Below are positions 40,690-49,991 of a stretch of DNA of 64,000 nt, one piece after another (positions within the stretch are counted from its first letter, which is position 1; the number at the start of each line of letters is the position of its first letter). The translations under genes were made by a program, and so were the position numbers. Origin of the DNA: an uncultured SAR116 cluster alpha proteobacterium (GTDB lineage Bacteria > Pseudomonadota > Alphaproteobacteria > Puniceispirillales > Marisalimonadaceae); assembly GCA_902619615.1 (NCBI GenBank), contig CACNFD010000002.1:124001-188000 (forward strand), written 5' to 3'. The notes beneath the pieces were generated by a model. It was not told where the DNA came from. It ran no database searches and saw only the letters and a list, made by a program, of their open reading frames with translations.

Positions 40690-40709
40690 CTTTTATGACC
40701 TTTCTTTAA
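39499..40709 (-). repeat. Direct repeat unit 2 (tuf plus 20 bp of its 5' flank)
   Basis: This is the partner of the repeat at 23331-24541, 16168 bp away in the same orientation. Recombination between the two would delete or duplicate the L11-rpoBC-str block between them. Confidence 0.85.
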
Positions 40710-40726
40710 TTATTATTTTCATTTTG

Positions 40727-40811
40727 TGGTGGTGGGGGTAGGATTCGAACCTACGTACGCTACGCGGGCAGATTTACAGTCTGCTGCCTTTAACCACTCG
40801 GCCACCCCACC
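40727..40811 (-). tRNA. tRNA-Tyr (anticodon GTA)
   Basis: An 85 nt class II tRNA on the minus strand. The acceptor stem GGTGGGG pairs with CCCCACC, the discriminator is A and CCA is encoded. The anticodon stem GCAGA/TCTGC closes CTGTAAA with anticodon GTA. The long variable arm and the T loop TTCGAAT fit. It heads the minus-strand block and lies 18 bp from the repeat that holds tuf. Confidence 0.95.
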
Positions 40812-40948
40812 AAGATTAAAAATCAAACTTTTTTAAATTTCACCTTACTATAATTTCTTAATTTGATATGTTATATACACAAGGCTTTCTAAATATAAAA
40901 GCTTTTATTGAAAGTAAATAAAAAAAACAATTTACATTAAATGGTTAA

Positions 40949-41797
40949 ATGAAAAAAAATTTAAAAAAACGTAATAACTCTTTTGCTAAAATTGAAGCAA
41001 ACCAAAACACTAAAGAAAAAAAAAATTTTCAACCTATTAAAAGTTTATCAAAAATTAAACAAATACCTTTAACAGGCAGTCATACTATTTTATCAGCACT
41101 AAATAACAAAAACAGAAAACTTCATTACCTCATCACAACTGCTGAAAAACATTCAAAATGGAAAGAAAAAATTGGGAAATTAAAATTAAAACTAAACGTA
41201 ATAATTAAATCTAAGGAAGAAATAGACAAAATTAATAATTACAAGCCTCACCAAAATGCAATTTTGGTTACAGAACCCCTTCAGAGATTGACAATGGATG
41301 AATTCTTGTCCAATGACAGGTTTAAAAATAAAATTCCAATCAGGCTTATTATACTTGATGAAGTCACTGACCCTCAAAATGTTGGAGCCATTATTAGATC
41401 TGCATTAGCATTTAAGATGGATGGTTTAGCATTATCTCAAAGAAACAGTCCTCAGGAAACCTCTTCATTAAACAAAGCATCATCTGGCGCCCTTGAAAAA
41501 TTACAAATCATTGAATTATCCAATATGTCTAGGGAAATTAAAAAACTTCAGAGGGTTAATTTTAGTATTTTTGGGCTCGCTAGCGAGGGTAAAAATGATG
41601 TTTACGTACTTGAAAATGAAACTGGTAATGTTGCCCTAATATTAGGCTCTGAAGGGAAAGGTCTTAGAAGATTAACTAAGGAAAACGTAGATAGTTTAAT
41701 TAAAATACCAATTAACGTAGAATCTAATTCATTAAATGTTTCAAATGCAGCTTCAGTTGCTATGTTTCAATTACAAAAAAATATCATAAAAAATTAA
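40949..41797 (+). CDS. TrmH-family rRNA 2'-O-methyltransferase (RlmB-like)
   Basis: A SPOUT methyltransferase that likely methylates the ribose of a 23S rRNA nucleotide (Gm2251 for RlmB). The 282 residues have a lysine-rich N-terminal tail of about 45 residues, an L30e-like substrate-binding part beginning at LTGSHTILSALNN, and the catalytic knot with LDEVTDPQNVGAIIRSA (motif 1), ALILGSEGKGLRRLT (motif 2) and IPINVESNSLNVSNAASVA (motif 3). RlmB is the best fit; TrmH-like tRNA enzymes are the alternative. It is followed by tRNA-Thr on the same strand. Confidence 0.88.
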   Translation: MKKNLKKRNNSFAKIEANQNTKEKKNFQPIKSLSKIKQIPLTGSHTILSALNNKNRKLHYLITTAEKHSKWKEKIGKLKLKLNVIIKSKEEIDKINNYKPHQNAILVTEPLQRLTMDEFLSNDRFKNKIPIRLIILDEVTDPQNVGAIIRSALAFKMDGLALSQRNSPQETSSLNKASSGALEKLQIIELSNMSREIKKLQRVNFSIFGLASEGKNDVYVLENETGNVALILGSEGKGLRRLTKENVDSLIKIPINVESNSLNVSNAASVAMFQLQKNIIKN

Positions 41798-41805
41798 ATA
41801 ATTTC

Positions 41806-41834
41806 TTGTTTATAAATTAAATATCTATTAAATA
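41806..41834 (+). promoter_or_regulatory. Candidate promoter of tRNA-Thr
   Basis: TTGTTT (41806-41811) and TAAATA (41829-41834) are 17 nt apart and end 10 bp before the mature tRNA. Both hexamers are only partial matches in an AT-rich spacer, so the call is tentative; readthrough from the methyltransferase gene is the alternative. Confidence 0.35.
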
Positions 41835-41844
41835 TTTGTCCTGT

Positions 41845-41920
<76 letters not shown>

Positions 41921-42955
41921 TTATTTTTGATTTGTATTTAAAATTTTCCCTATTAAATTTGATTTATATATATAATTCTCAATTTTAAGATTCTTGAGGT
42001 AGTCACTTGCGCTATTATATAAAATTTTTCCTTCTAAATAATGTTTTAGTATATGACGCTGGCATTTAAAAACACTGTCTCCTGCAAATCCCCTATCATC
42101 CCATTTATAATTAATTTTTACCTCATTATTACTTCCAAACTTTCTTTTGAATAATTCTCCATTTCCATTTAATCTTAGTGAGCCATTAGAGCCTTCTATT
42201 AACATTTCTCCAATTGTCAGCCTTCTATCTTTGGCAATATGGTCAGACAATCTATTACCGTCAAAAATTCCTTTGATACCGTTTTCAAAATTGAAAAGTA
42301 CGAATGCGGCATCTTCTCCTTTGATATTTTTGTTAAGCTTTGACAAACTTCCAAAAACTGATTCAATTTCACCAAATAAGAACCTAAATACATCTATAAT
42401 ATGAATGGCTGTTTCATGTATTAAAAATCTTTCCATTTTTTGAAAGTATGGTTGTCTGTCTAAGTACGCATTTTTTCCCTGTCCGTCACCCGGTCGCATT
42501 CGAAAATTTACTTGAAATAATTCGCCTAATGAATTCTTTTCTAATATTTTTTTAATTTTAATATACCATGGTTGAAATCTAAAGTTTTCGTGAACAATTA
42601 AAAGTACATTATTTGTATTTAAAAAATTGATTGCTTCTATGGCTTCAGAGTATGAATTTGTAAAAGGTTTTTGACAGATAATATTCACGTTCTTACTTGC
42701 TGCAATTTTTATAAATTTTAAATGATTTTTAGGTGGGATAATGATATCTACAAAATCTGCATTTATTTCGTCCATCATTTTGTTAAAGTCAGAATAAATA
42801 GGACAATCATTAAATTTTTTTGAGTAATAGATTGCCTCATTTTTGTTTAATGAGCATATAGCGACAATGTTAACTCCTAATCTCATCCATGCATCAAAAT
42901 GAAATTTACTAAAATATCCTGTTCCAACAACTGCAATCCGTACTTTATTTTTCAT
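41921..42955 (-). CDS. Gfo/Idh/MocA-family oxidoreductase
   Basis: An NAD(P)-dependent dehydrogenase of sugars, inositols or similar polyols. The 344 residues start with a Rossmann motif VGTGYFSKFHFDAW, continue with ICQKPFTNSYSEA (the EKP motif of the family appears as QKP) and end with a Gfo/Idh C-terminal domain with HETAIHIIDVFRFLFG, where the histidines of the active site lie. The substrate cannot be told. It is the last of four minus-strand genes that run EamA transporter, SDR, GNAT, oxidoreductase. Confidence 0.88.
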   Translation of the reverse strand: MKNKVRIAVVGTGYFSKFHFDAWMRLGVNIVAICSLNKNEAIYYSKKFNDCPIYSDFNKMMDEINADFVDIIIPPKNHLKFIKIAASKNVNIICQKPFTNSYSEAIEAINFLNTNNVLLIVHENFRFQPWYIKIKKILEKNSLGELFQVNFRMRPGDGQGKNAYLDRQPYFQKMERFLIHETAIHIIDVFRFLFGEIESVFGSLSKLNKNIKGEDAAFVLFNFENGIKGIFDGNRLSDHIAKDRRLTIGEMLIEGSNGSLRLNGNGELFKRKFGSNNEVKINYKWDDRGFAGDSVFKCQRHILKHYLEGKILYNSASDYLKNLKIENYIYKSNLIGKILNTNQK

Positions 42956-42978
42956 AAATATGTACCATCAAAAAGATT

Positions 42979-43419
42979 TCAACTTTTAACATATTTCATT
43001 GCTATGTGTGGAATGCCATCTTCAAAAAACTCATTGCCGTAGGAAATAAAGTTTAAACTTTTATAAAAATTTACAACACTAACCTGACTATGTAAAACAA
43101 TAGATCTACTATCATCTGAGTTCATGTAGTATTTTATAATATTTTTAATTAAAATTGATCCCACCTTTAATCTTCTAAACTCTAATAAAACGGCTACCCT
43201 TTCAATTTTAAGAAAGTCATTTTCTTTTTGACGAACTCTTGCAGTTGCAATTACTTTGTTGTTATCAAAAATTAAAAAATGACTGCAAAGGTGGTCTAAA
43301 TTGTCAAATTCTATTTCCTGAGATATTTTTTGTTCTTCACAAAAGACTTTTGTTCTTATAGCATAAGATTCTTCCATTTCTTCTTTTGAACTCACTTTTT
43401 TAAAGATAAATTGATGCAT
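42979..43419 (-). CDS. GNAT-family N-acetyltransferase
   Basis: A 146-residue acetyl-CoA dependent transferase. The fold is shown by the opening strand, the AIRTKVFCEEQ helix of ElaA/YjcF-like members, and the acetyl-CoA loop region IERVAVLLEFRRLKVGSILI (a somewhat altered R/Q-x-x-G-x-G/A motif, here R-R-L-K-V-G-S). The ending with HSQVSVVNFYKSLNFISYG is standard. The target is unknown. Confidence 0.87.
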   Translation of the reverse strand: MHQFIFKKVSSKEEMEESYAIRTKVFCEEQKISQEIEFDNLDHLCSHFLIFDNNKVIATARVRQKENDFLKIERVAVLLEFRRLKVGSILIKNIIKYYMNSDDSRSIVLHSQVSVVNFYKSLNFISYGNEFFEDGIPHIAMKYVKS

Positions 43420-43456
43420 AATCTTTAATTAACCAAAAGTTTCAATGTAAAAAAAT

Positions 43457-44149
43457 TTATAGTGGAAGCGGTTTCCCATCATAGTTAAAAAATTTTCCAG
43501 TATCAGATTTTTGTAATTTTAAAAAGTGATTTATTAATCCAGTTGCGCTTTCTTCGGCTGATATATCAGCGTTAGCTCCTCCCATATCAGTCCTTACCCA
43601 TCCTGGATGATAAGATGATACAATAATATTATCATTTAAGAAATGATTTGATATTGTCCTCATTAAATTATTAGCTGCTGCTTTAGAGGCTCTATATATA
43701 GGGGCATTGTTGGATAGGTGAGTTTGAGTGCCCATTAGAGAAGAAATGATTACAATTTTAGACATAGAGTTTTTATTTAGATTTTTATAGAGATTTTGAA
43801 TTGTTAGGAATGGTCCACCAACATTTACCATCATTACTTCCATAATAGCATTTTCATTATGCTCTTTGCTGAAAATATCACCTTTACCATTATTAACACC
43901 AGCATTACAAACAAGTATGTCAATTTTATTTTGAAAATTTTCAGCGGCACTCAAGATGCTTTTTGAATTGGTAACATCCATTTTAGTTACATTAAGATGA
44001 GGATTATGATTAGATAAATTTTTTAATTCATCTGAAGCTTCAGGATTTCTGCAACAGGCCTCAACATTGAAATTTTTACTAAGGCATAACTTTGTCAATT
44101 CCAAACCAATACCTCTATTAGCTCCTGTTATTAAAAAAGTTTCTTTCAT
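43457..44149 (-). CDS. Short-chain dehydrogenase/reductase
   Basis: A 230-residue classical SDR. TGANRGIGLE (7-16) binds the cofactor, NAG is in VCNAGVNNG, and the catalytic serine and YxxxK are in VIISSLMGTQ and YRASKAA. The pattern with 'GANRGIG' and a short total length resembles the CsgA / sniffer-like group of carbonyl reductases. It is 39 bp after the EamA transporter gene and 37 bp before the GNAT gene. Confidence 0.9.
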   Translation of the reverse strand: MKETFLITGANRGIGLELTKLCLSKNFNVEACCRNPEASDELKNLSNHNPHLNVTKMDVTNSKSILSAAENFQNKIDILVCNAGVNNGKGDIFSKEHNENAIMEVMMVNVGGPFLTIQNLYKNLNKNSMSKIVIISSLMGTQTHLSNNAPIYRASKAAANNLMRTISNHFLNDNIIVSSYHPGWVRTDMGGANADISAEESATGLINHFLKLQKSDTGKFFNYDGKPLPL

Positions 44150-44187
44150 AAATTCTCCATCAAAATTGATAATTTGTTACAAAAATT

Positions 44188-45060
44188 TTAACTATTTTTG
44201 CGTTTTATGTGTGTTCTCCAAGCTGCAAATATACCACTTGCAACAACTATACTACCTCCAAGAAGAATTGACAGAGTTACTTTATCATTAAATATAATTA
44301 TTCCAATTATAGACGCAAAGAATAACTGAAAATAAGTAAATGGCTGAAGAACACTTGCTTCTGCGTTTTCGTATGCCTTAATTAAAAGAAAATGACCTGC
44401 AGTACTTAAAACACATAATAATGCCATCCAAACCCAATCTTTAAATAAGATTGGCTCCCAGTAAAATGGACCAACTATTGTCATCACAATACAACCAACA
44501 ATGGCAACCCAAAAAAAACTTGTTTCTGATGTGTCTTTTTCTGAAACTTTTCTTGTAAGAATAGAGTAAAAACCTAGAACAAAAGCACCTACTACTGGTA
44601 AAATAGCATCAAAACTGAATATGTAATTTGAGGGATCCAGTATGATTAAAACACCAGTAAAACCAAAAATAACTGCCAACCATCTCTGAACACCAATTTT
44701 TTCTTTTAATATTGGTCCTGAAAAAGCAATAACAATTAATGGGAATGAGGATAGTATTGAATGCGTTTGGACCAGTCCAAGTTTAGTAAACGAATAAACC
44801 CCAATTAAAATGGCACTTATAAGTAACAAACCTCTAATGAACTGGATATAAGGTTGTTTCGTTCTTAAAACTTTCACAATACCGTTTTTATTTCTAAGAC
44901 TTATAGAAACAACTAACAATGCCAAAACCCAGCTTCTAATCATGTTTATGACGAAGACATTGTAAGTATCAGCTAAATATCTTGAAACTCCATCCATGAT
45001 AGCAAAAAATAGTGTGGAAAGTATTATTATAAAGATACCTAGCTTAACATTATTCATCAT
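44188..45060 (-). CDS. EamA/DMT-family transporter
   Basis: A 290-residue inner membrane protein with about ten predicted membrane helices in two EamA repeats (IFIIILSTLFFAIMDGVSRY in the first, DAILPVVGAFVLGFYSILTR opening the second). Members export or import small metabolites such as amino acids and sugars. The first part of the RhaT/RarD-like family pattern PYIQFIRGLLLISAILIGVY is present. The substrate cannot be told. Confidence 0.9.
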   Translation of the reverse strand: MMNNVKLGIFIIILSTLFFAIMDGVSRYLADTYNVFVINMIRSWVLALLVVSISLRNKNGIVKVLRTKQPYIQFIRGLLLISAILIGVYSFTKLGLVQTHSILSSFPLIVIAFSGPILKEKIGVQRWLAVIFGFTGVLIILDPSNYIFSFDAILPVVGAFVLGFYSILTRKVSEKDTSETSFFWVAIVGCIVMTIVGPFYWEPILFKDWVWMALLCVLSTAGHFLLIKAYENAEASVLQPFTYFQLFFASIIGIIIFNDKVTLSILLGGSIVVASGIFAAWRTHIKRKNS

Positions 45061-45200
45061 GGCAGTTTTTATTCCAAGAAAATTTGCCTTTAAGTCTCAA
45101 AATATATAATTTTACAATTAGAGTTTTATAAAAGGTGGTATTAATAACTATATTTAAGTTTAACATGTGTAAATAAATTTTAACTTTTTACGAACTAAAA

Positions 45201-46082
45201 ATGAATAATTTAGGTTTTATAGGTGTAGGATTAATGGGGCTGTCTTTAGTTAAGAGGCTATCTTACTTAGATTACAAAATTGATGCTTATGATAAAGACA
45301 TAGAAAAACTTGAACCATTAAAAAAAATATCAAATATCAGATTGAACCAAAATGTTTCTGAAATATCCAAAAATAACGACATAATAATTTTATGCCTTGA
45401 TAAAACAGATAGCGTAAAAGAAGTAATATTCGGGAAAGACGGCATAGTAAATAATGCTCATAACAATAGTATTATTTTGGATTTATCAACTACGTTAGCA
45501 AATGAAACAATTAATTTTGCTAATCAACTAAATAAAAAAACAGGAGCTTCATGGGTTGATGCTCCAGTCTCAGGTGGCCCTGATAAAGCATTAGAGGGCA
45601 ACCTTGCTATTATGGTAGGTGGAGATGAAAAAGTTGTAGAAATTGTTAAACCTATATTAGAGGCAATATCTTCAAAATTTACTTATTTTGGGGTATCTGG
45701 TTCTGGTCAAATAGTAAAAATGATTAATCAAATAATAGTTTTAAATAATTACACTATTTTAGCAGAAGCAGCGTCCTTTGCTAAAGCTTGGAATGTTGAT
45801 GCTAGCAAAATTCCACAAGCACTCTCTGATGGTCATGCAGGCTCTAATTTGTTAAATGATCTATTTCCTAGAATAATAAATAGAGACTTTGAACCTAAGG
45901 GGTATGCTTCACAAATTTTAAAAGATTTACAAATGGTATCGAAATTAGCTAATTCTAAAAACACACCAACTCCTATGTCTTCTCTAACCAAACAACTATT
46001 TACAATTTTGGTTAATAAATCAAAAGAAAAATTAGATGGCACATCTATCGTTAAATTATTTGATTTAAAGGAAAATATTTAA
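45201..46082 (+). CDS. 3-hydroxyisobutyrate dehydrogenase-family oxidoreductase
   Basis: A beta-hydroxyacid dehydrogenase of 293 residues. The N-terminal Rossmann motif is GFIGVGLMGLSLVKRL, the substrate loop is WVDAPVSGGPDKALEGNLAI (DAPVSGG motif), and the catalytic lysine is in GSGQIVKMINQ. Candidates are 3-hydroxyisobutyrate, tartronate semialdehyde or similar 3-hydroxyacids. It is followed 10 bp later by an amidohydrolase gene, so the two may work together on one substrate. It is divergent from the EamA gene across 140 bp. Confidence 0.92.
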   Translation: MNNLGFIGVGLMGLSLVKRLSYLDYKIDAYDKDIEKLEPLKKISNIRLNQNVSEISKNNDIIILCLDKTDSVKEVIFGKDGIVNNAHNNSIILDLSTTLANETINFANQLNKKTGASWVDAPVSGGPDKALEGNLAIMVGGDEKVVEIVKPILEAISSKFTYFGVSGSGQIVKMINQIIVLNNYTILAEAASFAKAWNVDASKIPQALSDGHAGSNLLNDLFPRIINRDFEPKGYASQILKDLQMVSKLANSKNTPTPMSSLTKQLFTILVNKSKEKLDGTSIVKLFDLKENI

Positions 46083-46092
46083 GAATTTTGCA

Positions 46093-46995
46093 ATGAAAGA
46101 TATACCTATAATCGATGCTCATCACCACTTTTGGGATTTAAGTTTAAAGAAAAACCCTTGGTTAAACCCAAATAAACAAATATCATTTAGATATGGTGAT
46201 TATAAAACTATTTGCAAAAATTTTTTAACATCAGACTACTTTAAAGTTAGTAAGAATCATAATATTGTAAAAACAATCCATATGGAAACTGAGTGGGATC
46301 CAAACGATCCCATTGGGGAAACTGAATGGCTACATAAATTATATGAACTTACAGGTTTTCCAAATGCAGTAGTTGCACAAGCATGGTTTGATAGAAATGA
46401 CATTGAAAACGTGTTAGAAAATCAATCTAAATTTAGTCTCACAAGAAGCATTAGACATAAACCTAAATCAACTAAAAATCCAGATACAAAACTTGACAAT
46501 ATAAGGGGCTCACTAAATGACCCTATTTTTAGAAAAGGATATTCTTTATTAAAAAAATACAAACTGCATTTTGATCTTCAAATTCCATGGTGGCACCTTA
46601 ATGACGCAACACAATTAGCAAAAGATTTTCCAGATACAATCATTATATTAAATCATGCAGGACTTCCTTCTGATAGATCTTTTAATGGATTAAATCAATG
46701 GAAAATGAATTTAGAAGAATTTTCCAAACAACCAAATACTGCTATCAAAATTTCTGGTATTTGTGTTCCTGGTGAAAAATGGACTGTTAAACTCAACAAA
46801 GGAATTATATTGGATGTAATAAATATTTTTGGATATGAAAGATGCATGTTTGCATCTAATTTTCCTGTAGATAGTTTATGGGCTACTTTTGATGAAATTT
46901 ATAATGGATTTAAAAATATAACTGTAGGGATGCCCGAAAATGAAATTAGGTGCTTGTTTCATGACAATGCAATTAAATATTATAATCCCGTATAA
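46093..46995 (+). CDS. Amidohydrolase-2 family hydrolase (LigI-like)
   Basis: A TIM-barrel hydrolase of 300 residues. It starts with PIIDAHHHFWDL, the metal-free or single-metal histidine motif of the COG3618 / LigI-type lactonases, and contains HMETEWDPNDP, SIRHKPKS, IIILNHAGLP and a final CMFASNFPVD, which holds the conserved aspartate. Known members open sugar lactones or 2-pyrone-4,6-dicarboxylate. The substrate here is unproven. It is in one operon with the HIBADH-like gene; its stop is 3 bp from the convergent enoyl-CoA hydratase stop. Confidence 0.9.
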   Translation: MKDIPIIDAHHHFWDLSLKKNPWLNPNKQISFRYGDYKTICKNFLTSDYFKVSKNHNIVKTIHMETEWDPNDPIGETEWLHKLYELTGFPNAVVAQAWFDRNDIENVLENQSKFSLTRSIRHKPKSTKNPDTKLDNIRGSLNDPIFRKGYSLLKKYKLHFDLQIPWWHLNDATQLAKDFPDTIIILNHAGLPSDRSFNGLNQWKMNLEEFSKQPNTAIKISGICVPGEKWTVKLNKGIILDVINIFGYERCMFASNFPVDSLWATFDEIYNGFKNITVGMPENEIRCLFHDNAIKYYNPV

Positions 46996-46998
46996 AGT

Positions 46999-47787
46999 TT
47001 AGAATCCTCTGAAATTTGGTTTCCTTTTTTCCATAAATGCTTTTCTTCCTTCTTTGTAATCTTCGCTATCAAAACAAGCGGAAGCTAAATTTTCACATAA
47101 AGTCAAATCCCTTTCAGAAGGATTTTTTAAAATTTCAATACCTATTTGTTTCATTGCCTTTATAGTTAAAGGAGCATTTTTAGAAATTGTAAAAGCATAA
47201 TCATTCACAAAGGTTTCTAAATTTTCTTCGGTAACAAGCTTTTGAACTAAACCACAAGAAACGGCCTCATTCGCAGTGATTTTTTCAGCAGTAAACATAA
47301 AGTGCTTAGCCATACCAGGTCCCATTATATCAAACAATCTTTTTATTGATGAAAAGGGGTAACCTAGAGATAATTTTGCTGCAGGCATTGCAAATTTTGA
47401 CTTTTCAGAGCAAATCCTTATGTCACAACACACAGCTAAATTCAGTCCACCACCAATACAGTATCCATTAATTTTGGCTATTGTTGGTTTTGGAAATGTT
47501 TCAAGAAGTTCATAAACTTTATGTGTTCGCTTGTTATAGCCTAATATAGCTTCTTTTGTACTCCTTTCTTTATCAAATTTTGAAATGTCAGCTCCAGAAA
47601 CAAATGATTTACCTCCAGCCCCCTCAAGAACAACAACTCTGATATTGTTATCCTCTCTGAATTGATTAAGAAATTTTTCAAGGGCATCCCACATTTCTAT
47701 AGATACAGCATTATGTTTTTCTGGATTATTAAAAATAATATGTCCTACATTTTCTTGTGTTCGAGATAACATTTTTTCTTCAGTCAT
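46999..47787 (-). CDS. Enoyl-CoA hydratase/isomerase-family protein
   Basis: A 262-residue crotonase-fold protein. The oxyanion-hole glycines are in GAGGKSFVSGADISKFD and INGYCIGGGLNLAVCCDIRI. The residue that is glutamate in classical hydratases lies within the SLGYPFSS region and is not clearly preserved, so hydratase, isomerase or hydrolase activity cannot be chosen. It follows the CaiB gene by 15 bp on the same strand, so both likely act on CoA thioesters of one pathway. Confidence 0.88.
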   Translation of the reverse strand: MTEEKMLSRTQENVGHIIFNNPEKHNAVSIEMWDALEKFLNQFREDNNIRVVVLEGAGGKSFVSGADISKFDKERSTKEAILGYNKRTHKVYELLETFPKPTIAKINGYCIGGGLNLAVCCDIRICSEKSKFAMPAAKLSLGYPFSSIKRLFDIMGPGMAKHFMFTAEKITANEAVSCGLVQKLVTEENLETFVNDYAFTISKNAPLTIKAMKQIGIEILKNPSERDLTLCENLASACFDSEDYKEGRKAFMEKRKPNFRGF

Positions 47788-47802
47788 GATTATTCCTATA
47801 AA

Positions 47803-48996
47803 TTAAATAATATTTTGATTTTTTAAATCATTAAGTTCTTTATCACTGAAACCCAGTTCGTTGAGGACATCGCTATTTTGTTCACCTTTTTCTGGTGGAC
47901 GTTGCATTAAACTACTAGGAGTACGAGATAAATTAAAAGGTTGTCCAACTAATTCCGTTTCACCAAAAGGAATTGTATCCACAGATTGAGCTATGCCAAG
48001 ATGTTTTACCTGGGGATCATCAAAAACCTTATCTATAGAATTGATTGGACCACAGGGAACGCCGACCATTTCTAATTTTTCAACCCACTCATTAGATGAT
48101 TTAGTGACGGTTAGTTCTTCAATTAAGCTATTTAGATAATCTCTGTTTTTTAATCGATTTTTTGCATCTTTAAATTCTTCCATTTCCAGCCAATCTCTTT
48201 TGTCAACTGCTTCAGCAAAACGTCTCCAAATTGTTTCACCCGCAACTGCTAAGTTAATTGAACCATCTGAAGTTTTAAAAACTCCAGTGGGAACACTAGT
48301 TGGATGATTATTACCAGCCTGTCCTGCTACATTATTATCACAAAGCCACCGGGAGGCTTGAAAATCTAACATAAAAATTTGAGCTTGTAATAATGATGTG
48401 TTAACCCATTGACCAAGACCAGATTTTTCTCTTTCTAAAAGGGCAGTCTGAATTCCCATTGCACAGAACAATCCTGCTGTTAAATCAGCTACTGGAATAC
48501 CAACTCGCATTGGGCCCTTTCCAGGTTCTCCAGTTATACTCATTAATCCACCCATGCCTTGAGCGATTTGATCAAAGCCTGGTCTCTTTGCATATGGGCC
48601 ATCCTGACCAAATCCTGATATGCTAGCAAGAATAATTCTAGGATTTCTTTTTTTTAATATCTCGTAGTCAATACCTAGTCTTTGTTTTACATCTGGTCGA
48701 AAGTTCTCAACTACCACATCTGACTTTTCTACTAATTTCATTAAAATTTCTATAGCTTCAGATTTTTTTAAATTAAGAGTAATGCTTCTTTTGTTACGAT
48801 GTAAATTTTGAAAATCAGAAGTGTGCCTTGATGCACCTAACGCGCCATCTGGTTCAACACTTTCTGGAGCTTCTACTTTTATGACGTCTGCTCCCCAATC
48901 AGCAAGTTGTCTAACCGCTGTCGGACCAGATCTTACTCTAGTAAGATCAATAACTCTTATATGTGACAATGCATCAGATGCAGCTAAATGTGGCAT
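47803..48996 (-). CDS. CaiB/BaiF-family CoA-transferase
   Basis: A family III CoA-transferase of 397 residues, which swaps CoA between carboxylic acids. It has the family opening IRVIDLTRVRSGPTAVRQLA, GADVIKVEAP, FQNLHRNKRSITLNLK, VVENFRPDVKQRLGIDY, SGFGQDGPYAKRPGFDQIAQ and MSITGEPGKGPMRVG; the catalytic aspartate of the family is in the VADLTAGLFC segment. GGAGAA lies about 6-8 nt before the ATG. It precedes the enoyl-CoA hydratase gene. Confidence 0.93.
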   Translation of the reverse strand: MPHLAASDALSHIRVIDLTRVRSGPTAVRQLADWGADVIKVEAPESVEPDGALGASRHTSDFQNLHRNKRSITLNLKKSEAIEILMKLVEKSDVVVENFRPDVKQRLGIDYEILKKRNPRIILASISGFGQDGPYAKRPGFDQIAQGMGGLMSITGEPGKGPMRVGIPVADLTAGLFCAMGIQTALLEREKSGLGQWVNTSLLQAQIFMLDFQASRWLCDNNVAGQAGNNHPTSVPTGVFKTSDGSINLAVAGETIWRRFAEAVDKRDWLEMEEFKDAKNRLKNRDYLNSLIEELTVTKSSNEWVEKLEMVGVPCGPINSIDKVFDDPQVKHLGIAQSVDTIPFGETELVGQPFNLSRTPSSLMQRPPEKGEQNSDVLNELGFSDKELNDLKNQNII

Positions 48997-49127
48997 TAGG
49001 TGTTCTCCATTACCAAGTTTTTTTTATTGTCTCATCTTATATTATTAAATGTTAAGAGATCAATAAAATGCTTGTTAATATATAAAAAAAAAATTATTAG
49101 TCTTTGAACATAACGTTGAGGTAATTA

Positions 49128-49991
49128 ATGGAAAATAATTTTAATTTTATCAAATATACTAATTATTTATCTGAAATTGAAAAAAACTCCCAAAAAAAAT
49201 TATTAGATTCTAATGGTGGTAAAGTATGTTGGAGATCTTGGGGTAAAGGGACACCTCTAATTCTTTTGCATGGTGGTTATGGAAGTTGGAAACATTGGAT
49301 AAAACAAGCAATACCATTTTCTAAAAATTTCAATGTTTTAATCCCAGACATGCCAGGTTTTGGAGAATCAGATGATTTGGCACTACCCCATACACCAGAA
49401 AAAATTGCATCTAATTTGGCGGAAACCTTAAATGAATTAGTCTCAGCAAATGACAATCCTTTGGTATGCGGTTTTTCCTTCGGTGGTTTAATTGCGGGAC
49501 ACTTATCTTACGAACTGATTAAAAGAAAATTATCCCCCAGAAAATTAATTTTGGTAGGGCCTGGAGGTTTAGGAGCCAAAAGAGGCGAAATGAAGACTAT
49601 GATACCTAGACACTCAAAGATGACTGAACAAGAAATTTACCATGCTCATAAAACAAATCTTGAAATCCTAATGTTCCATGATCCTCAGAAAATTGACGAC
49701 TTTGCAGTCCACATGCAAAAACAAAATACAGACGCTCACCGCATTAAAAGCCGACCAATTTCAGCAACTGATACTTTAGCTCAAATATTAAAAAAACAAG
49801 ATATACCACTGTACGTAATTTGGGGAGAAAAAGATGCAAGTGTTGGAGTTTATCTAGAGGATAGAATGACAATACTGAGATCTATAAATCCTAAAGTCAG
49901 ATTTCATGTGGAATTTAACATAGGTCATTGGATAATGTATGAAAACGAAGTGCTGTTTAATAAGATATTAGATAATATTATTCGAGATTAA
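49128..49991 (+). CDS. Alpha/beta hydrolase (MhpC-like)
   Basis: A 287-residue esterase or C-C hydrolase-type protein. The oxyanion motif is LLHGGYGSWKHW, the nucleophile elbow is CGFSFGGLIAG, the catalytic aspartate likely in WGEKDASV and the histidine in NIGHWIMYE. About 25 extra residues precede the first strand. Such enzymes are common in ring-cleavage pathways. A GAGG ribosome binding site is 6-7 nt before the ATG. Its last 14 bp overlap the convergent nitroreductase gene. Confidence 0.9.
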   Translation: MENNFNFIKYTNYLSEIEKNSQKKLLDSNGGKVCWRSWGKGTPLILLHGGYGSWKHWIKQAIPFSKNFNVLIPDMPGFGESDDLALPHTPEKIASNLAETLNELVSANDNPLVCGFSFGGLIAGHLSYELIKRKLSPRKLILVGPGGLGAKRGEMKTMIPRHSKMTEQEIYHAHKTNLEILMFHDPQKIDDFAVHMQKQNTDAHRIKSRPISATDTLAQILKKQDIPLYVIWGEKDASVGVYLEDRMTILRSINPKVRFHVEFNIGHWIMYENEVLFNKILDNIIRD

